From NCBI GenBank assembly GCA_051651645.1, contig JBOFSR010000147.1:1-39639 (forward strand): DNA of 39,639 bases. Direction: 5' to 3'. Numbering within the stretch: position 1 is the first letter of the stretch; each line of letters opens with the position of its first letter. Below the pieces are notes generated by a model. It was not told where the DNA came from. It did not search any database and was given only the letters and a program-made list of their open reading frames with translations. Source of the stretch: JBOFSR01 sp051651645 (GTDB lineage Bacteria > Spirochaetota > Spirochaetia > Treponematales > Treponemataceae). Position numbers and translations under genes: made by a program. This document shows positions 9,112-18,381 of the stretch, in pieces.

Positions 9112-10418
9112 CGTTTAATTAATCCAAAGTAAAAGCCTGAGCCAACAACAAAAACAAGGAGGTTTGGCAGCCACATTGACCAAAATCCGCTAAATCCACT
9201 ACGAAATCCAAACGTTTGTCCTATAATGAGCATTGCCCAATACACAACACAAATTAAAACGCCAATAATTAATCCAACAGCCTGACCATTATGTTTTCCA
9301 AAAACGATTGAAAGTGGCATCGCCATAAAGGCAAAAAAAATCGATCCAAAAGGCAATGAAAACTTTTTATAATATTCAAGCTCGTAAATATTTAACTGAA
9401 CGCGCACTTCTTCGCCTGCCGCTCTGCGTTGCCGCAAAGAAAGAATGTCTTTTCTCAAGTCAATGGATGTTTTTTCACGGGGGCTTAACTCAGAGCTATT
9501 CGAGGGAAAAAAATCAGAAGCAAAAACGTTCATTATTGTCTTATAAGAAGAAATAAAGTCAAAATTTTCTTTTTGGCGGTTTTCAAATAGCATCATTTGT
9601 GCATCACTCATACTCAGCTGCATTAAAACAGCCTGATTTTGTGCTTGCAAAATATCAGTTTGGCGTGCTGTTATAATTCGCTGATTGTTTTTGTCATCAA
9701 CATCAAAATAAACAAGGTCAGAAACTGTTTTATCTTTTACTAGCCCTATTACCAGTACGGAATTTTGCGTTCGCTTAATTGAAAAGGATTCAAGTTCAAT
9801 TCCTGGATTTGACAATAAAATTTCTGTGTATAATCGATTGTAGGCTAAACTTCCTCGTGGTAGTAAGTAATCGTTTACACCAAAAGACGCAATAGAAATA
9901 AATAAGCCCAAAAGCAATACAGGCCATAAAAAAACTGTGTAGGATGAACCAAGAGCCCGAATAACAAGAACTTCATTGTCGGTTGCCATTCTTCCTAGGC
10001 ACATTAAAAATCCTACAAGTGTTGCAAAAGGAGCTGATTGAGCAATAATAAACGGCAATGAATATATGATGAGCTGAAAAACTGCTAGCCCAGGAACGCG
10101 TTTTTTCAAAATATTTTCAGCCATAAGTAAGATTTGATTAACAAAGAAAATCATAAAAAAGAATAAAAACGCAATTGAAAAATAAAGCAGAAGTTCCTTG
10201 AAGATATAAACAAAAAGAACATTTTTTAGGCCTTGTTGTCGCTTAAATTCAAAGCACGCTGCATAAATTTTTTGATATTTTTCCTTAAAAGTGATTTTAG
10301 GCTCTTTGTTGCTTGGAGTCGCATCACTTGAGGCACTTTGAGTGGCAGTATCAGCTGTTTGAGAGACTTCTTCTTCAATATTTTTAATTTTTACGCTTGA
10401 GCGTTTTTTTCTAAACAT
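9108..10418 (-). CDS. lptF: LptF-type permease (YjgP/YjgQ family)
   Basis: 436 residues, longer than usual because of a charged, Ser/Thr-rich cytoplasmic extension of about 65 residues before the first helix. The rest follows the family: three N-terminal helices including the motif ILLMAENILKKRVPG, a large periplasmic-type domain, and three C-terminal helices. It starts 3 nt after the dut stop with no clear Shine-Dalgarno, so translation probably depends on coupling to dut. It should pair with the LptG-like product of the next gene; lptA, lptB and lptC are not in the window. Confidence 0.85.
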   Translation of the reverse strand: MFRKKRSSVKIKNIEEEVSQTADTATQSASSDATPSNKEPKITFKEKYQKIYAACFEFKRQQGLKNVLFVYIFKELLLYFSIAFLFFFMIFFVNQILLMAENILKKRVPGLAVFQLIIYSLPFIIAQSAPFATLVGFLMCLGRMATDNEVLVIRALGSSYTVFLWPVLLLGLFISIASFGVNDYLLPRGSLAYNRLYTEILLSNPGIELESFSIKRTQNSVLVIGLVKDKTVSDLVYFDVDDKNNQRIITARQTDILQAQNQAVLMQLSMSDAQMMLFENRQKENFDFISSYKTIMNVFASDFFPSNSSELSPREKTSIDLRKDILSLRQRRAAGEEVRVQLNIYELEYYKKFSLPFGSIFFAFMAMPLSIVFGKHNGQAVGLIIGVLICVVYWAMLIIGQTFGFRSGFSGFWSMWLPNLLVFVVGSGFYFGLIKR

Positions 10419-10421
10419 GCG

Positions 10422-10859
10422 TTATATACCAGTTGATCCAAATCCTTTTTCGCCTCGTTCTGATTCAGATAAACTATCAGTACAAGTAAAGTTAGCACGA
10501 CTAACAGGAGCAAGCACAAGCTGTGCGATTCTATCTCCATTTTTGACAACAAAATCCTCTTGCCCTAAATTAATTAAAATGACTTTAATTTCTCCCCGAT
10601 AATCGCTATCAATTGTTCCTGGAGTGTTTAAGCAAGTGATTCCGTTTTTGATTGCAAGGCCAGAGCGTGGACGAACTTGGATTTCATAACCATTCGGTAT
10701 TTCAAAAGATAGCCCTGTTGGAAAGGCAAAACGCTCAAAAGGCTTCAGTGTTACCGCTGTAGTAAGAAACGCGGTTACATCAGCACCTGCTGCATATAAA
10801 GATTGGTATGATGGCATTATAGCACCATTTTGCTTAATGACTTTGACTGTTATCCCCAT
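10422..10859 (-). CDS. dut: dUTP pyrophosphatase
   Basis: Hydrolyses dUTP to dUMP, keeping uracil out of DNA and supplying dTMP synthesis. All five trimeric dUTPase motifs are present: AGADVTA, RPRSGLA, GTIDSDYRGEI, RIAQLVL and RGEKGFGSTG. The ATG at 10859 gives a 145-residue protein of normal size and follows GAGGGG; an in-frame ATG four codons earlier overlaps that Shine-Dalgarno. It is first in the operon with the two permease genes. The promoter leaves a leader of only about 9 nt. Nearby dCMP deaminase (13571) also produces dUMP. Confidence 0.95.
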   Translation of the reverse strand: MGITVKVIKQNGAIMPSYQSLYAAGADVTAFLTTAVTLKPFERFAFPTGLSFEIPNGYEIQVRPRSGLAIKNGITCLNTPGTIDSDYRGEIKVILINLGQEDFVVKNGDRIAQLVLAPVSRANFTCTDSLSESERGEKGFGSTGI

Positions 10860-10874
10860 AAAACCCCTCATTCT

Positions 10875-10903
10875 ATAGTAGCGAAAAAAAAAATATTTTG
10901 CAA
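10875..10903 (-). promoter_or_regulatory. Promoter of dut-lptF-lptG
   Basis: Minus strand -35 TTGCAA (10903-10898), 17-nt spacer containing a long T run, -10 TACTAT (10880-10875). The expected start near 10868 leaves about 9 nt of leader, just enough for the GGGG of the Shine-Dalgarno. It is back to back with the hrpA promoter. Confidence 0.55.
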
Positions 10904-10950
10904 GTAACACAATAGAGAGACTTTGCTAAATCTATGACTCTTTTTTCAAA

Positions 10951-10979
10951 TTGACTAAATGACAGTAAAACACTATACT
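10951..10979 (+). promoter_or_regulatory. Sigma-70 promoter of the HrpA-like gene, predicted leaderless
   Basis: -35 TTGACT (10951-10956), 17-nt spacer, -10 TATACT (10974-10979), each five of six matches to consensus. The expected start falls at about 10986, the A of the ATG, 6 nt beyond the -10. An earlier in-frame ATG (10959) lies inside the promoter and is unlikely to be translated. Confidence 0.7.
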
Positions 10980-10985
10980 CTTTGT

Positions 10986-13535
10986 ATGCAAAACAATCCC
11001 TCTCATCTTCCCGTGTATGCCCAAAAAACACGTATTCTTGAAACGCTTTCTAACAATCAAGTTATTGTTGTACAAAGTCCTACAGGATCAGGAAAGACAA
11101 CTCAGTTGCCAATTATTTTACATGAAGCAGGCTTTTCAAATACTGGTGTTATTGGTGTAACCCAGCCTCGCCGAATTGCAGCACTTTCAGTGAGTGAGTT
11201 TATTGCCAAGCAGCTGAATACCACTTACCCTGGTGTCGTTGGTTATAAAATGCGTTTTGAAGATAAAACCGATGTAACAACCAAGATTAAAATTGTAACT
11301 GATGGAATGCTTTTGCAAGAATTAAAGCTTGATCCGTATTTATCAAAATATTCTGTTATCATGGTAGATGAAGCACATGAACGAAGCCTTAATATTGATT
11401 TTATACTCGGATTGCTTAAGCGAATTGTGCAAGAACGCCATGATTTTAAGGTGATTATTTCTTCTGCAACTATTAACGCCGATCTTTTCTCCGCCTACTT
11501 TGATAACTGCCCCATTGTTACCATAGATACCATTAGTCATCCTGTTGCTGTGGTGTATGATCCGCCGCCGCCTGTTTCACGGTTTGCCTTCCAAGATGCA
11601 TTGCTTTCAAAAATTGAAGCCACGGTGGAGCGAATTGTCGCAAACGGACAAGAGGGCGATATTCTTATTTTCTTGCACGGCGAGCGATTTATAAAAGATT
11701 GTATGACAAAGCTTTCTCGGTGTAGTGTTAGCCGAAAGCTTTTTTTAATCCCGCTTTATGGGCGGCTTGCCAAAGAAGAGCAAGAGCGTGTTTTTATGAG
11801 TGCACCATTTGGCAAAAAGAAGGTCGTTATTTCAACTAATATTGCAGAGACAAGTGTTACTATTTCTGGCATCACGGCAGTAATTGATTCAGGGCTTGCA
11901 AAGCTTAATTTTTATAATGCAAAAACTTTTACATCAAGCCTGATTGAAACAGCCGTCTCAAAAGCGTCATGCAATCAGCGTAAGGGAAGAGCAGGGCGGA
12001 TTCAGCCAGGAATTTGCTATAGACTGTATGAGCGAAAGGATTTTGAAACGCGTCCACTCTACACCGAGGAAGAGATTTATCGAACTGATTTATCAGAAGT
12101 TGTCTTGCGAATGAGTGAGCTTGGAATCACTAATTTTGAGCAGTTTGATTTTATTTCTCCTCCTAAAAGAGGCGATTTACGCAGTGCTATAGAAACGCTT
12201 AATATGCTTTCCTCGCTTGAAGCGGATAATACGCTTTCAAAGATTGGTAAGCTCATGGTTGAGTTTCCCCTTGCTCCACGACAAAGCCGAATCATTGTTG
12301 AGGCAATTCTCAATTATCCGAATGTAGTTGAAGAGGTTTTGATTGCGACGGCTTTTTTATCTGCTCAGTCTCCTTTTTTGCTGCCTGATGGCGAAGAAAC
12401 CGATGCACGTAAAGCTCATCATAGTTTTAGAAGCGAAAAAGGGGATTTTGTTTCATATTTAACAATTTTTACGCAGTATAATCAGTCAAAAAATAAGCAA
12501 AAGTTTTGTAAACAAAGTTACCTTGATGAGCGTGTGATGGCAGAGATTGTCAATATTAAAACTCAGCTTGAGCAAATTGTTAGCGATTTGGGCATTCCAA
12601 TTGTAAGTGGCGGCTCGAGTAATAATTATTTATGTTGTATCGCAATGGGAATGATTCAATTTGTGTGTATGTATGCGGGTAAAGAAAATTATCGAAGCCT
12701 TACCGCTGATAAAATCCAGATTCACCCTGGCTCAAGTATGTTTAGAAGCTATCCCCAGTGTATTGTCGCAGGCGAGATTGTACGCACTAGCCGAATGTTC
12801 GCAATGTCTGTTTCTCCTCTTTCTAAGGATATTCTCCAAAAAATCAACCCACTTTTGGAGCGAAGTCTTGCTGGTAGCAAATCAAAAACAAAAAAGGATA
12901 AAGACAGTCGACAATTAAAATCAAGTAGAGCTGATGAAATTGGTGAAAATAGCATCACTATTGCGGGCGTTCCGTTTAGTTTTGAGAGGATCAAGGGGAA
13001 AAAACACCTTATTTTGACGTATAATACTTTTTTTCCTGTTGCAAAAGAAATTGAAAAGTCTACAAATACATCGTATCTTACGCAATTATCAAATTTACGC
13101 GGAAAGATGATTATTAGCCATAATAACCAAAAATATGATGTGCTAAAAGGTGAACGGTTTGACATAATTCTTAAGGCGACTAATAACCTCAATCTTTTGC
13201 CTGTTGAACCACAGCAGTGGCCAAAAAAAGTTAATTTTACAAAATCGGAAAACCTTGACGAGCTTCTTACAAATCTTTCATTTATTTTGCGAGTAACGCC
13301 TGTTAAACAAAAGTCTGCAGAGCTTGGATTTTTGTGTTTGTTTTGTGATGATGGTAAAAGTCGCCAAGAAAGCACAACCTACTGGTTTAAGTCTTCACGG
13401 GGAATATTAACGGCTATACATGAAAGTCTTGCAAGTCTTGAAATTTTGATAGATGAAACTGCGGATAGTATAAATGATGAGCAAAAAGAAAAGCTCAATA
13501 ATGTTTATCGCTTGCTTAACATTTTTTATAAGTAG
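10986..13535 (+). CDS. hrpA: DEAH-box ATP-dependent RNA helicase, HrpA-like
   Basis: 849 residues from the ATG at 10986. Motif I is SPTGSGKTTQ, Ia TQPRRIAA, II VDEAHERS (DEAH), III SAT, then STNIAETSVTI and QRKGRAGR for motifs V and VI, followed by the HrpA-type ratchet and helicase-associated segment (PPKRGDLRSAIETLNML). It ends in ~250 residues including an OB-like region. It is shorter than E. coli HrpA (about 1300 residues) and near HrpB in size, but the linker wording is closer to HrpA. Likely roles are mRNA remodelling or ribosome rescue, inferred from the family. It is divergent from dut, with a promoter that abuts its start codon. Confidence 0.85.
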   Translation: MQNNPSHLPVYAQKTRILETLSNNQVIVVQSPTGSGKTTQLPIILHEAGFSNTGVIGVTQPRRIAALSVSEFIAKQLNTTYPGVVGYKMRFEDKTDVTTKIKIVTDGMLLQELKLDPYLSKYSVIMVDEAHERSLNIDFILGLLKRIVQERHDFKVIISSATINADLFSAYFDNCPIVTIDTISHPVAVVYDPPPPVSRFAFQDALLSKIEATVERIVANGQEGDILIFLHGERFIKDCMTKLSRCSVSRKLFLIPLYGRLAKEEQERVFMSAPFGKKKVVISTNIAETSVTISGITAVIDSGLAKLNFYNAKTFTSSLIETAVSKASCNQRKGRAGRIQPGICYRLYERKDFETRPLYTEEEIYRTDLSEVVLRMSELGITNFEQFDFISPPKRGDLRSAIETLNMLSSLEADNTLSKIGKLMVEFPLAPRQSRIIVEAILNYPNVVEEVLIATAFLSAQSPFLLPDGEETDARKAHHSFRSEKGDFVSYLTIFTQYNQSKNKQKFCKQSYLDERVMAEIVNIKTQLEQIVSDLGIPIVSGGSSNNYLCCIAMGMIQFVCMYAGKENYRSLTADKIQIHPGSSMFRSYPQCIVAGEIVRTSRMFAMSVSPLSKDILQKINPLLERSLAGSKSKTKKDKDSRQLKSSRADEIGENSITIAGVPFSFERIKGKKHLILTYNTFFPVAKEIEKSTNTSYLTQLSNLRGKMIISHNNQKYDVLKGERFDIILKATNNLNLLPVEPQQWPKKVNFTKSENLDELLTNLSFILRVTPVKQKSAELGFLCLFCDDGKSRQESTTYWFKSSRGILTAIHESLASLEILIDETADSINDEQKEKLNNVYRLLNIFYK

Positions 13536-13570
13536 CTTGTTATAAAATAAACAAACTTAAAGGAAAAAAT

Positions 13571-14059
13571 ATGAGTAAACAATGCATTCGCCCTTCGTGG
13601 GATGAGTATTTTATGGAACTTTGTCAAACAGTGGCAAAGAGAGCAACTTGTGATCGAGGCCGAAGTGGCTGTGTGATTGTTCGAGATAACCAATTGTTGG
13701 TTAGTGGATATGTCGGTTCTCCGAGTGGTTTGCCTCATTGCGATGAAGTTGGACATAAAATGAAAAAGGTCATTCATGAGGATGACTCAATTACCCAGCA
13801 CTGTGTTCGAACGGTGCATGCTGAGCAAAATGCAATTTGTCAGGCAGCAAAAAGAGGAATTGCTATTAACGGTGCAACGCTTTATTGCAAAATGACGCCA
13901 TGCCGAACGTGTGCAATGCTGATTATCAACTGCGGTATCATACGCGTTGTCTGCGAAAAAAAATATCATGATAGCGTTGATTCTCTGGAAATGTTTGCTA
14001 GTGCAGGAATAGAAATTATTCATCTTAATGACGAGGTACAGCAATATACAAATATGTAA
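13571..14059 (+). CDS. dCMP deaminase (ComEB/deoxycytidylate deaminase family)
   Basis: Deaminates dCMP to dUMP for thymidylate synthesis. The 162 residues hold the zinc site HAEQN (His ligand and catalytic Glu) and PCRTCAM (two Cys ligands), plus an N-terminal Cys/His segment (LPHCDEVGHKM) typical of the dCMP deaminase branch. Shine-Dalgarno AAAGGA precedes the ATG. It lies 35 nt after the helicase gene and probably shares its transcript. Confidence 0.92.
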   Translation: MSKQCIRPSWDEYFMELCQTVAKRATCDRGRSGCVIVRDNQLLVSGYVGSPSGLPHCDEVGHKMKKVIHEDDSITQHCVRTVHAEQNAICQAAKRGIAINGATLYCKMTPCRTCAMLIINCGIIRVVCEKKYHDSVDSLEMFASAGIEIIHLNDEVQQYTNM

Positions 14060-14116
14060 TATTGCTCTCGTTGTCTTAAATACCTTTGCGTAGATTAAGA
14101 AAAATAATACTTGATT

Positions 14117-15175
14117 CTATTTTTTCTTAATTTTGATTGATTTTTCAATTTCTCTAAAGTAGTTTTCATTTGCAAGAAAGACAGGATTTGTTACTGTTAA
14201 AATAAATAATGCATACGTGCTAGAATTCAGCTTTGTCATAAATTTGATGTCGCGAGTTGTAACATAATCTTCTAATGATAGCGAAATATTTTCAACGCGT
14301 AAGGTATTTTTTGTCTTTTCAAGGCGGACTTGCGGAATATTGATACTAACACTTCGATTATTTGACAAAAATGTTTTCAAAAAATAATCAAAATCAGTAA
14401 ATTTTTTACCTTTAAAAGCCTTTTCATCAATAGCAACAAGTTCTAAAATTAAAACAGCATTATTTTCTAAAACCCACACGGAATCAGTTTTTTGTTCCCA
14501 ATAATTCGGTAACTTTACGTTCATAAAGCCACTTTCAATTATTTCTGATTCATATTCGCTTGGAAGTGAAAAAATTGTATCAGGCGTCATATTAAACTCG
14601 GGCATTCCCGTAAAATACGCAAAAGAGAGGTCGTCATTATCCTCAAGGCTGCCCATTGCGACCATATCTAAAACGGCATTTCCATTTGGGGCTAAAATAC
14701 GACGGATATTAAAAATCGGTACATAGGAGTCATACAAAATCGTAACTTTTCCACCGAATTGATGAAAGTCGTCTTCGGTTCGCAGTGTTTTTGCAAGATT
14801 TTTTCCGTTTATATTTTTCCGTCGAATGCCAAATTCATACAGCATATCGTGCAAATAATTGAGTTTTTCTACATCATCTGCCGTCGTTGGCGTGGTAACT
14901 TTTTCTGCAGCAATTTCAACAAACGCGCTTTCAGGCTTTAGCGAAATAAGAATTTCGATATTTTTTGAGCCAAATGTTGTGTTGGGCGAATAGTAGCGTA
15001 AACCGATTGTTGTGTCATCAAAAAGCAAAAAGCCAACATAAGTTTCATCGTGAAAGGTGGTGTCGCGGTAAAAAACGTAGTCCCCTGATTCGGATGGCAT
15101 AAAATCGACAATGCCGGGAAGGGCAAAAATGCGGACTGTCGTGCAAAGCACGGCAAAAATAATTTTTAATTTCAT
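14117..15175 (-). CDS. Exported protein of unknown function
   Basis: 352 residues with an N-terminal signal peptide (MKLKIIFAVLCTTVRIFALP), then a beta-rich acidic region with no domain I recognise and no further membrane helix. It is 15 nt downstream of proS with its own Shine-Dalgarno (AAGGAT), so it is probably co-transcribed with proS. The wording resembles other treponeme-restricted periplasmic proteins, but this is only an impression. Confidence 0.75.
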   Translation of the reverse strand: MKLKIIFAVLCTTVRIFALPGIVDFMPSESGDYVFYRDTTFHDETYVGFLLFDDTTIGLRYYSPNTTFGSKNIEILISLKPESAFVEIAAEKVTTPTTADDVEKLNYLHDMLYEFGIRRKNINGKNLAKTLRTEDDFHQFGGKVTILYDSYVPIFNIRRILAPNGNAVLDMVAMGSLEDNDDLSFAYFTGMPEFNMTPDTIFSLPSEYESEIIESGFMNVKLPNYWEQKTDSVWVLENNAVLILELVAIDEKAFKGKKFTDFDYFLKTFLSNNRSVSINIPQVRLEKTKNTLRVENISLSLEDYVTTRDIKFMTKLNSSTYALFILTVTNPVFLANENYFREIEKSIKIKKK

Positions 15176-15190
15176 ATAATCCTTAGGTTG

Positions 15191-16972
15191 CTAAATTGCA
15201 ATAATTTCTTCTGAGATTTTTTGAACAATAAAAGATGATGCGTCATTCATATCGACAAGCTCGGCGGTATCGTTTTTGCGCATTTTAATTTCGATAAGAG
15301 GGAGATTTTTCTCTCCGATGACAACGCGAAGCGGAATGCCAATTAAATCCATGTCTTTGAATTTTACGCCAGTACGCTCATCACGATCGTCAAGCAAAAC
15401 TTCAACGCCAAGACTGACAAGGTCGGCGTACAAAGTATCTGCAATTTCTTTCATTTTGCCGTCATACTTAATCGGAACAATCGCCACTTGGAACGGAGCA
15501 ATACTCATTGGCCAAATAATCCCGTTTTCATCGTTATGCTCTTCGATAATGGAGGCAAGTGTGCGGTCAAGCCCAATGCCATAGCAGCCCATCGTGGGAA
15601 TTTGCTGTTTTCCGTTTTCGTCTAAAAACATTACGTTCATTGACTTAGTATATTTATTTCCAAGTTTAAAAATATGGCCAAGCTCGTTGCCTTTTTTTGT
15701 ATAAAATTCTCCACTGCAATGTGGGCAGATATCGCCTTCTTTTACGGTGCGAATATCGCTTGTCATAAACGGCGTAAAATCACGATTTAACTCAACATGG
15801 GCAAAGTGTTTATCTTTTTGCAATGCTCCTGTTATCGCGTCGTGCATTGTGCTTACCGACTCATCAATAATAATAGGAACGCTTTTTAGATGCACAGGCC
15901 CTGCAAATCCGACGGGAGCATTGGTGATTTTTTCAACATCGGCATCGCTGGCAAGTTCAACCTCGCTCGCTTTTAGTGCGGAGGCAAGCTTCACCTCGTT
16001 GACTTCAAGATCGCCTCGAATACAAACGGCAAAAAATACTTCTTTATATGCACCATGATTTTCTTTTTTTAGATTTTTACAAGATTCAACGCCGTCTAAT
16101 GAAAGTTCGCAATTAAGGGCTTTGTAAATGAGCGTTTTAATAAAACTTTTTGAACTCGTTTTAAGAAAAGCACTTAATTCTTCAATTGTTTTAACGTTTG
16201 GTGTATCAATAACTTCAACAGATTTTTCAGTTTTTGCTTGCTCTGGCGTATCATTTGCACAGGCAGCTTTTTCATCATTAGCTGCATAATCGCACTTTTT
16301 ACATAAAATTAGAGTGTTATCGCCAATCGTGCTTTCCACCATAAATTCTTCTGAGCCGTTTCCCCCCATTGCACCGCTGTCGGCACTCACAGGAATTACT
16401 GAAAGTCCACAGCGTTTAAAAATATTTCGGTAGGCTTTTGCAAAATCAGAATAAACGGCATCCAAACTTTCTTGCGTTGCATGAAAAGAATAAGCGTCTT
16501 TCATGACAAATTCACGTCCACGCATAACGCCGTATCGAGGGCGAATTTCATCACGATATTTTGTGTTAATTTGATAAGCGATAATCGGAAGTTGTTTGTA
16601 GGAGTCAAGCTCATCACGAATAAGAGCGGTGAATGCTTCCTCTGCGGTAGGACTGATAACTAATTGCTGATCAACACGATTTGTTGCACGAAGCAAGCCT
16701 TGTCCCATTGTTTCAAAGCGTCCACTTTCTTGCCATAACTCAGCTGGCACCACCACAGGAGGCTTAAACTCAAGAGAGCCGATTGCATCCATTTCTTGGC
16801 GAATAATATTTTCGATTTTTCTAAAAGAGCGAAGCCCCAACGGAAGGTAGGCAAAAAGCCCATTTCCCAGCTTGCGAATAATCCCTGCTCGAAGCATTAA
16901 TTGATGGCTGGTAATAACTGCCTCTGAAGGCACTTCCCGTAAGGTTGAAATCATGGTTTGTGTTGCTTTCAT
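15191..16972 (-). CDS. proS: Prolyl-tRNA synthetase, bacterial type with editing domain
   Basis: Charges tRNA-Pro with proline. The 593 residues show the class II core (LRAGIIRKLGNGLFAYLPLG; motif 2 RPRYGVMRGREFVMKDAYSF), a ~180-residue inserted editing domain between motifs 2 and 3, motif 3 CYGIGLDRTLA, and an anticodon-binding C-terminus starting near FQVAIVPI. The insert carries CKKCDYAANDEKAAC near its start. The start codon is preceded by GAGG with only one base of spacing, too close for a normal Shine-Dalgarno, but by a -10 at 6 nt, so a leaderless message is likely. Confidence 0.96.
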   Translation of the reverse strand: MKATQTMISTLREVPSEAVITSHQLMLRAGIIRKLGNGLFAYLPLGLRSFRKIENIIRQEMDAIGSLEFKPPVVVPAELWQESGRFETMGQGLLRATNRVDQQLVISPTAEEAFTALIRDELDSYKQLPIIAYQINTKYRDEIRPRYGVMRGREFVMKDAYSFHATQESLDAVYSDFAKAYRNIFKRCGLSVIPVSADSGAMGGNGSEEFMVESTIGDNTLILCKKCDYAANDEKAACANDTPEQAKTEKSVEVIDTPNVKTIEELSAFLKTSSKSFIKTLIYKALNCELSLDGVESCKNLKKENHGAYKEVFFAVCIRGDLEVNEVKLASALKASEVELASDADVEKITNAPVGFAGPVHLKSVPIIIDESVSTMHDAITGALQKDKHFAHVELNRDFTPFMTSDIRTVKEGDICPHCSGEFYTKKGNELGHIFKLGNKYTKSMNVMFLDENGKQQIPTMGCYGIGLDRTLASIIEEHNDENGIIWPMSIAPFQVAIVPIKYDGKMKEIADTLYADLVSLGVEVLLDDRDERTGVKFKDMDLIGIPLRVVIGEKNLPLIEIKMRKNDTAELVDMNDASSFIVQKISEEIIAI

Positions 16973-16978
16973 GCCTCA

Positions 16979-17007
16979 ACTATACACAAAAAATAAAAAG
17001 TATACAA
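16979..17007 (-). promoter_or_regulatory. Promoter of proS, predicted leaderless
   Basis: Minus strand -35 TTGTAT (17007-17002), 17-nt spacer, -10 TATAGT (16984-16979), 6 nt (TGAGGC) to the ATG at 16972. It lies in the 56-nt gap after folD. Confidence 0.55.
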
Positions 17008-17028
17008 GATTATGCTTGTAACTGGATG

Positions 17029-17901
17029 CTATTTTATATTTTCGCAGGCTTGTAAGACATTGCTTATCAGCATAGTAATTGTCATTGGGCCAACACCTTT
17101 AGGAACTGGCGTAATAAATGAAGCGATTTTGCTTACTCCCTCAAAATCAACATCTCCGCAAAGACGATATCCCGTTTTTTTGCTTTCATCGACGATTCGG
17201 CTAACGCCAACGTCAATTACTACGGCATTTTTTTTAATCATTTCTGGCAAAATGGTCATTGGTTTTCCAACGGCAGAAATTAAAATATCTGCACTCTGTG
17301 TAAAATATGCAAGTTTTTTTGTTTTTGTATGACAAAGAGTTACTGTTGCATTGCAATTCTTGCGCGAAAGCAAAATAGACAAAGGCGTGCCAACAATATT
17401 TGATCGGCCAACGATAACTGCGTGTTTTCCTTCTATTAGAATGTTCATTTCTGTTAAAATTTTTACAATCCCGCTTGGAGTGCACGGCAAAAAACACGGC
17501 TGACCAAGCATCATTTTTCCAATATTGATTGGGTGGAATCCGTCAACGTCTTTTTGCGGACAGATTGCACTAATAATTTTTAATTCATCAATGTGTTTTG
17601 GGAGCGGCAATTGAACTAAAATTCCATGAACCAAATTATCCTCATTGAGCTGATAAATTATATCAATTAAGGCATCTTCTTCAATATTCTCTGGTAATTT
17701 GATGGTTTTATCACGGATGCCAGTTTCAGCAAGTGCTTTTTGTTTTGCACTCACGTACGAAATGCTTGCAGGATTTTCGCCAACAAGAATAACTGCAAGA
17801 CACGGTTGAATATTTTTTTTAAGAAAATCGTTTGCTTTTTGAGTCAACTGCGTTCGTATATTTTTTGCAATTTCTTGACCATCTATGATTGTTGCACTCA
17901 T
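17029..17901 (-). CDS. folD: Bifunctional methylenetetrahydrofolate dehydrogenase/cyclohydrolase
   Basis: Interconverts 5,10-methylene- and 10-formyl-tetrahydrofolate in the cytoplasm. The 290-residue size is typical. The catalytic Lys motif YVSAKQKA, the NADP site GRSNIVGTPLS and the C-terminal signature TPVPKGVGPMTITML are all visible. It is third in an operon behind the exported protein and the DUF192 lipoprotein, 12 nt after the latter, with Shine-Dalgarno TAGGA. Confidence 0.96.
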   Translation of the reverse strand: MSATIIDGQEIAKNIRTQLTQKANDFLKKNIQPCLAVILVGENPASISYVSAKQKALAETGIRDKTIKLPENIEEDALIDIIYQLNEDNLVHGILVQLPLPKHIDELKIISAICPQKDVDGFHPINIGKMMLGQPCFLPCTPSGIVKILTEMNILIEGKHAVIVGRSNIVGTPLSILLSRKNCNATVTLCHTKTKKLAYFTQSADILISAVGKPMTILPEMIKKNAVVIDVGVSRIVDESKKTGYRLCGDVDFEGVSKIASFITPVPKGVGPMTITMLISNVLQACENIK

Positions 17902-17913
17902 TATTTTCCTATT

Positions 17914-18381
17914 TTATTTTGCAATTGGAAGAATTAATTTATCTCCAGTGCTAATATTATTTTTTTTAAACCAGCCTTGAGGCACTTCCAAAGCATAACG
18001 AACGGAGGTTGAACTTGGGACGCCTTGTTCACTGAGCGGTTTCATGTCAAAAATATCTCGGATTGTTCCCCGTGAGTCAATATATGCAATGGATAAAGGT
18101 ACAAATGTGTTTTTCATCCAAAAGCTCAAAATATCATCTTTTGAAAAAATAAAAAGCATTCCCATTCCCTCAGGGATTTTTTTTCGATGCATAAAACCTT
18201 GTGAATGCTCTGCCTGAGTTTGCGCTAATTCAACTTGTATGGCTAGCGTTGAGTTATCTGCTATTCGTTCTATTTTTATCGTTGTTTGTTTCATTGTTGA
18301 CTTTTCCGTACAGGAAGCGTTAAAAAAAATGAGAAAAATTAAAGCCGTTGTAAAAAGATTTTTACGTATTTTGTGTATCAT
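17914..18381 (-). CDS. DUF192 (UPF0127) lipoprotein
   Basis: 155 residues. Signal peptide with a lipobox-like FFNASC, predicting lipid attachment at Cys 24. The rest is the compact DUF192 fold with its signature MHRKKIPEGMGMLFIF, FWMKNTFVPLSIAYID and the terminal ALEVPQGWF. Function of the family is unknown; many members are exported. It starts by ATGA overlap with the preceding gene, so the pair is translationally coupled. Confidence 0.87.
   Translation of the reverse strand: MIHKIRKNLFTTALIFLIFFNASCTEKSTMKQTTIKIERIADNSTLAIQVELAQTQAEHSQGFMHRKKIPEGMGMLFIFSKDDILSFWMKNTFVPLSIAYIDSRGTIRDIFDMKPLSEQGVPSSTSVRYALEVPQGWFKKNNISTGDKLILPIAK

Noticed and set aside
14090..14140. AT-rich inverted repeat between the dCMP deaminase and the exported protein as a terminator
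   Set aside because: The arms are almost pure A/T with one extra T and no GC stem, so it is not a convincing intrinsic terminator.
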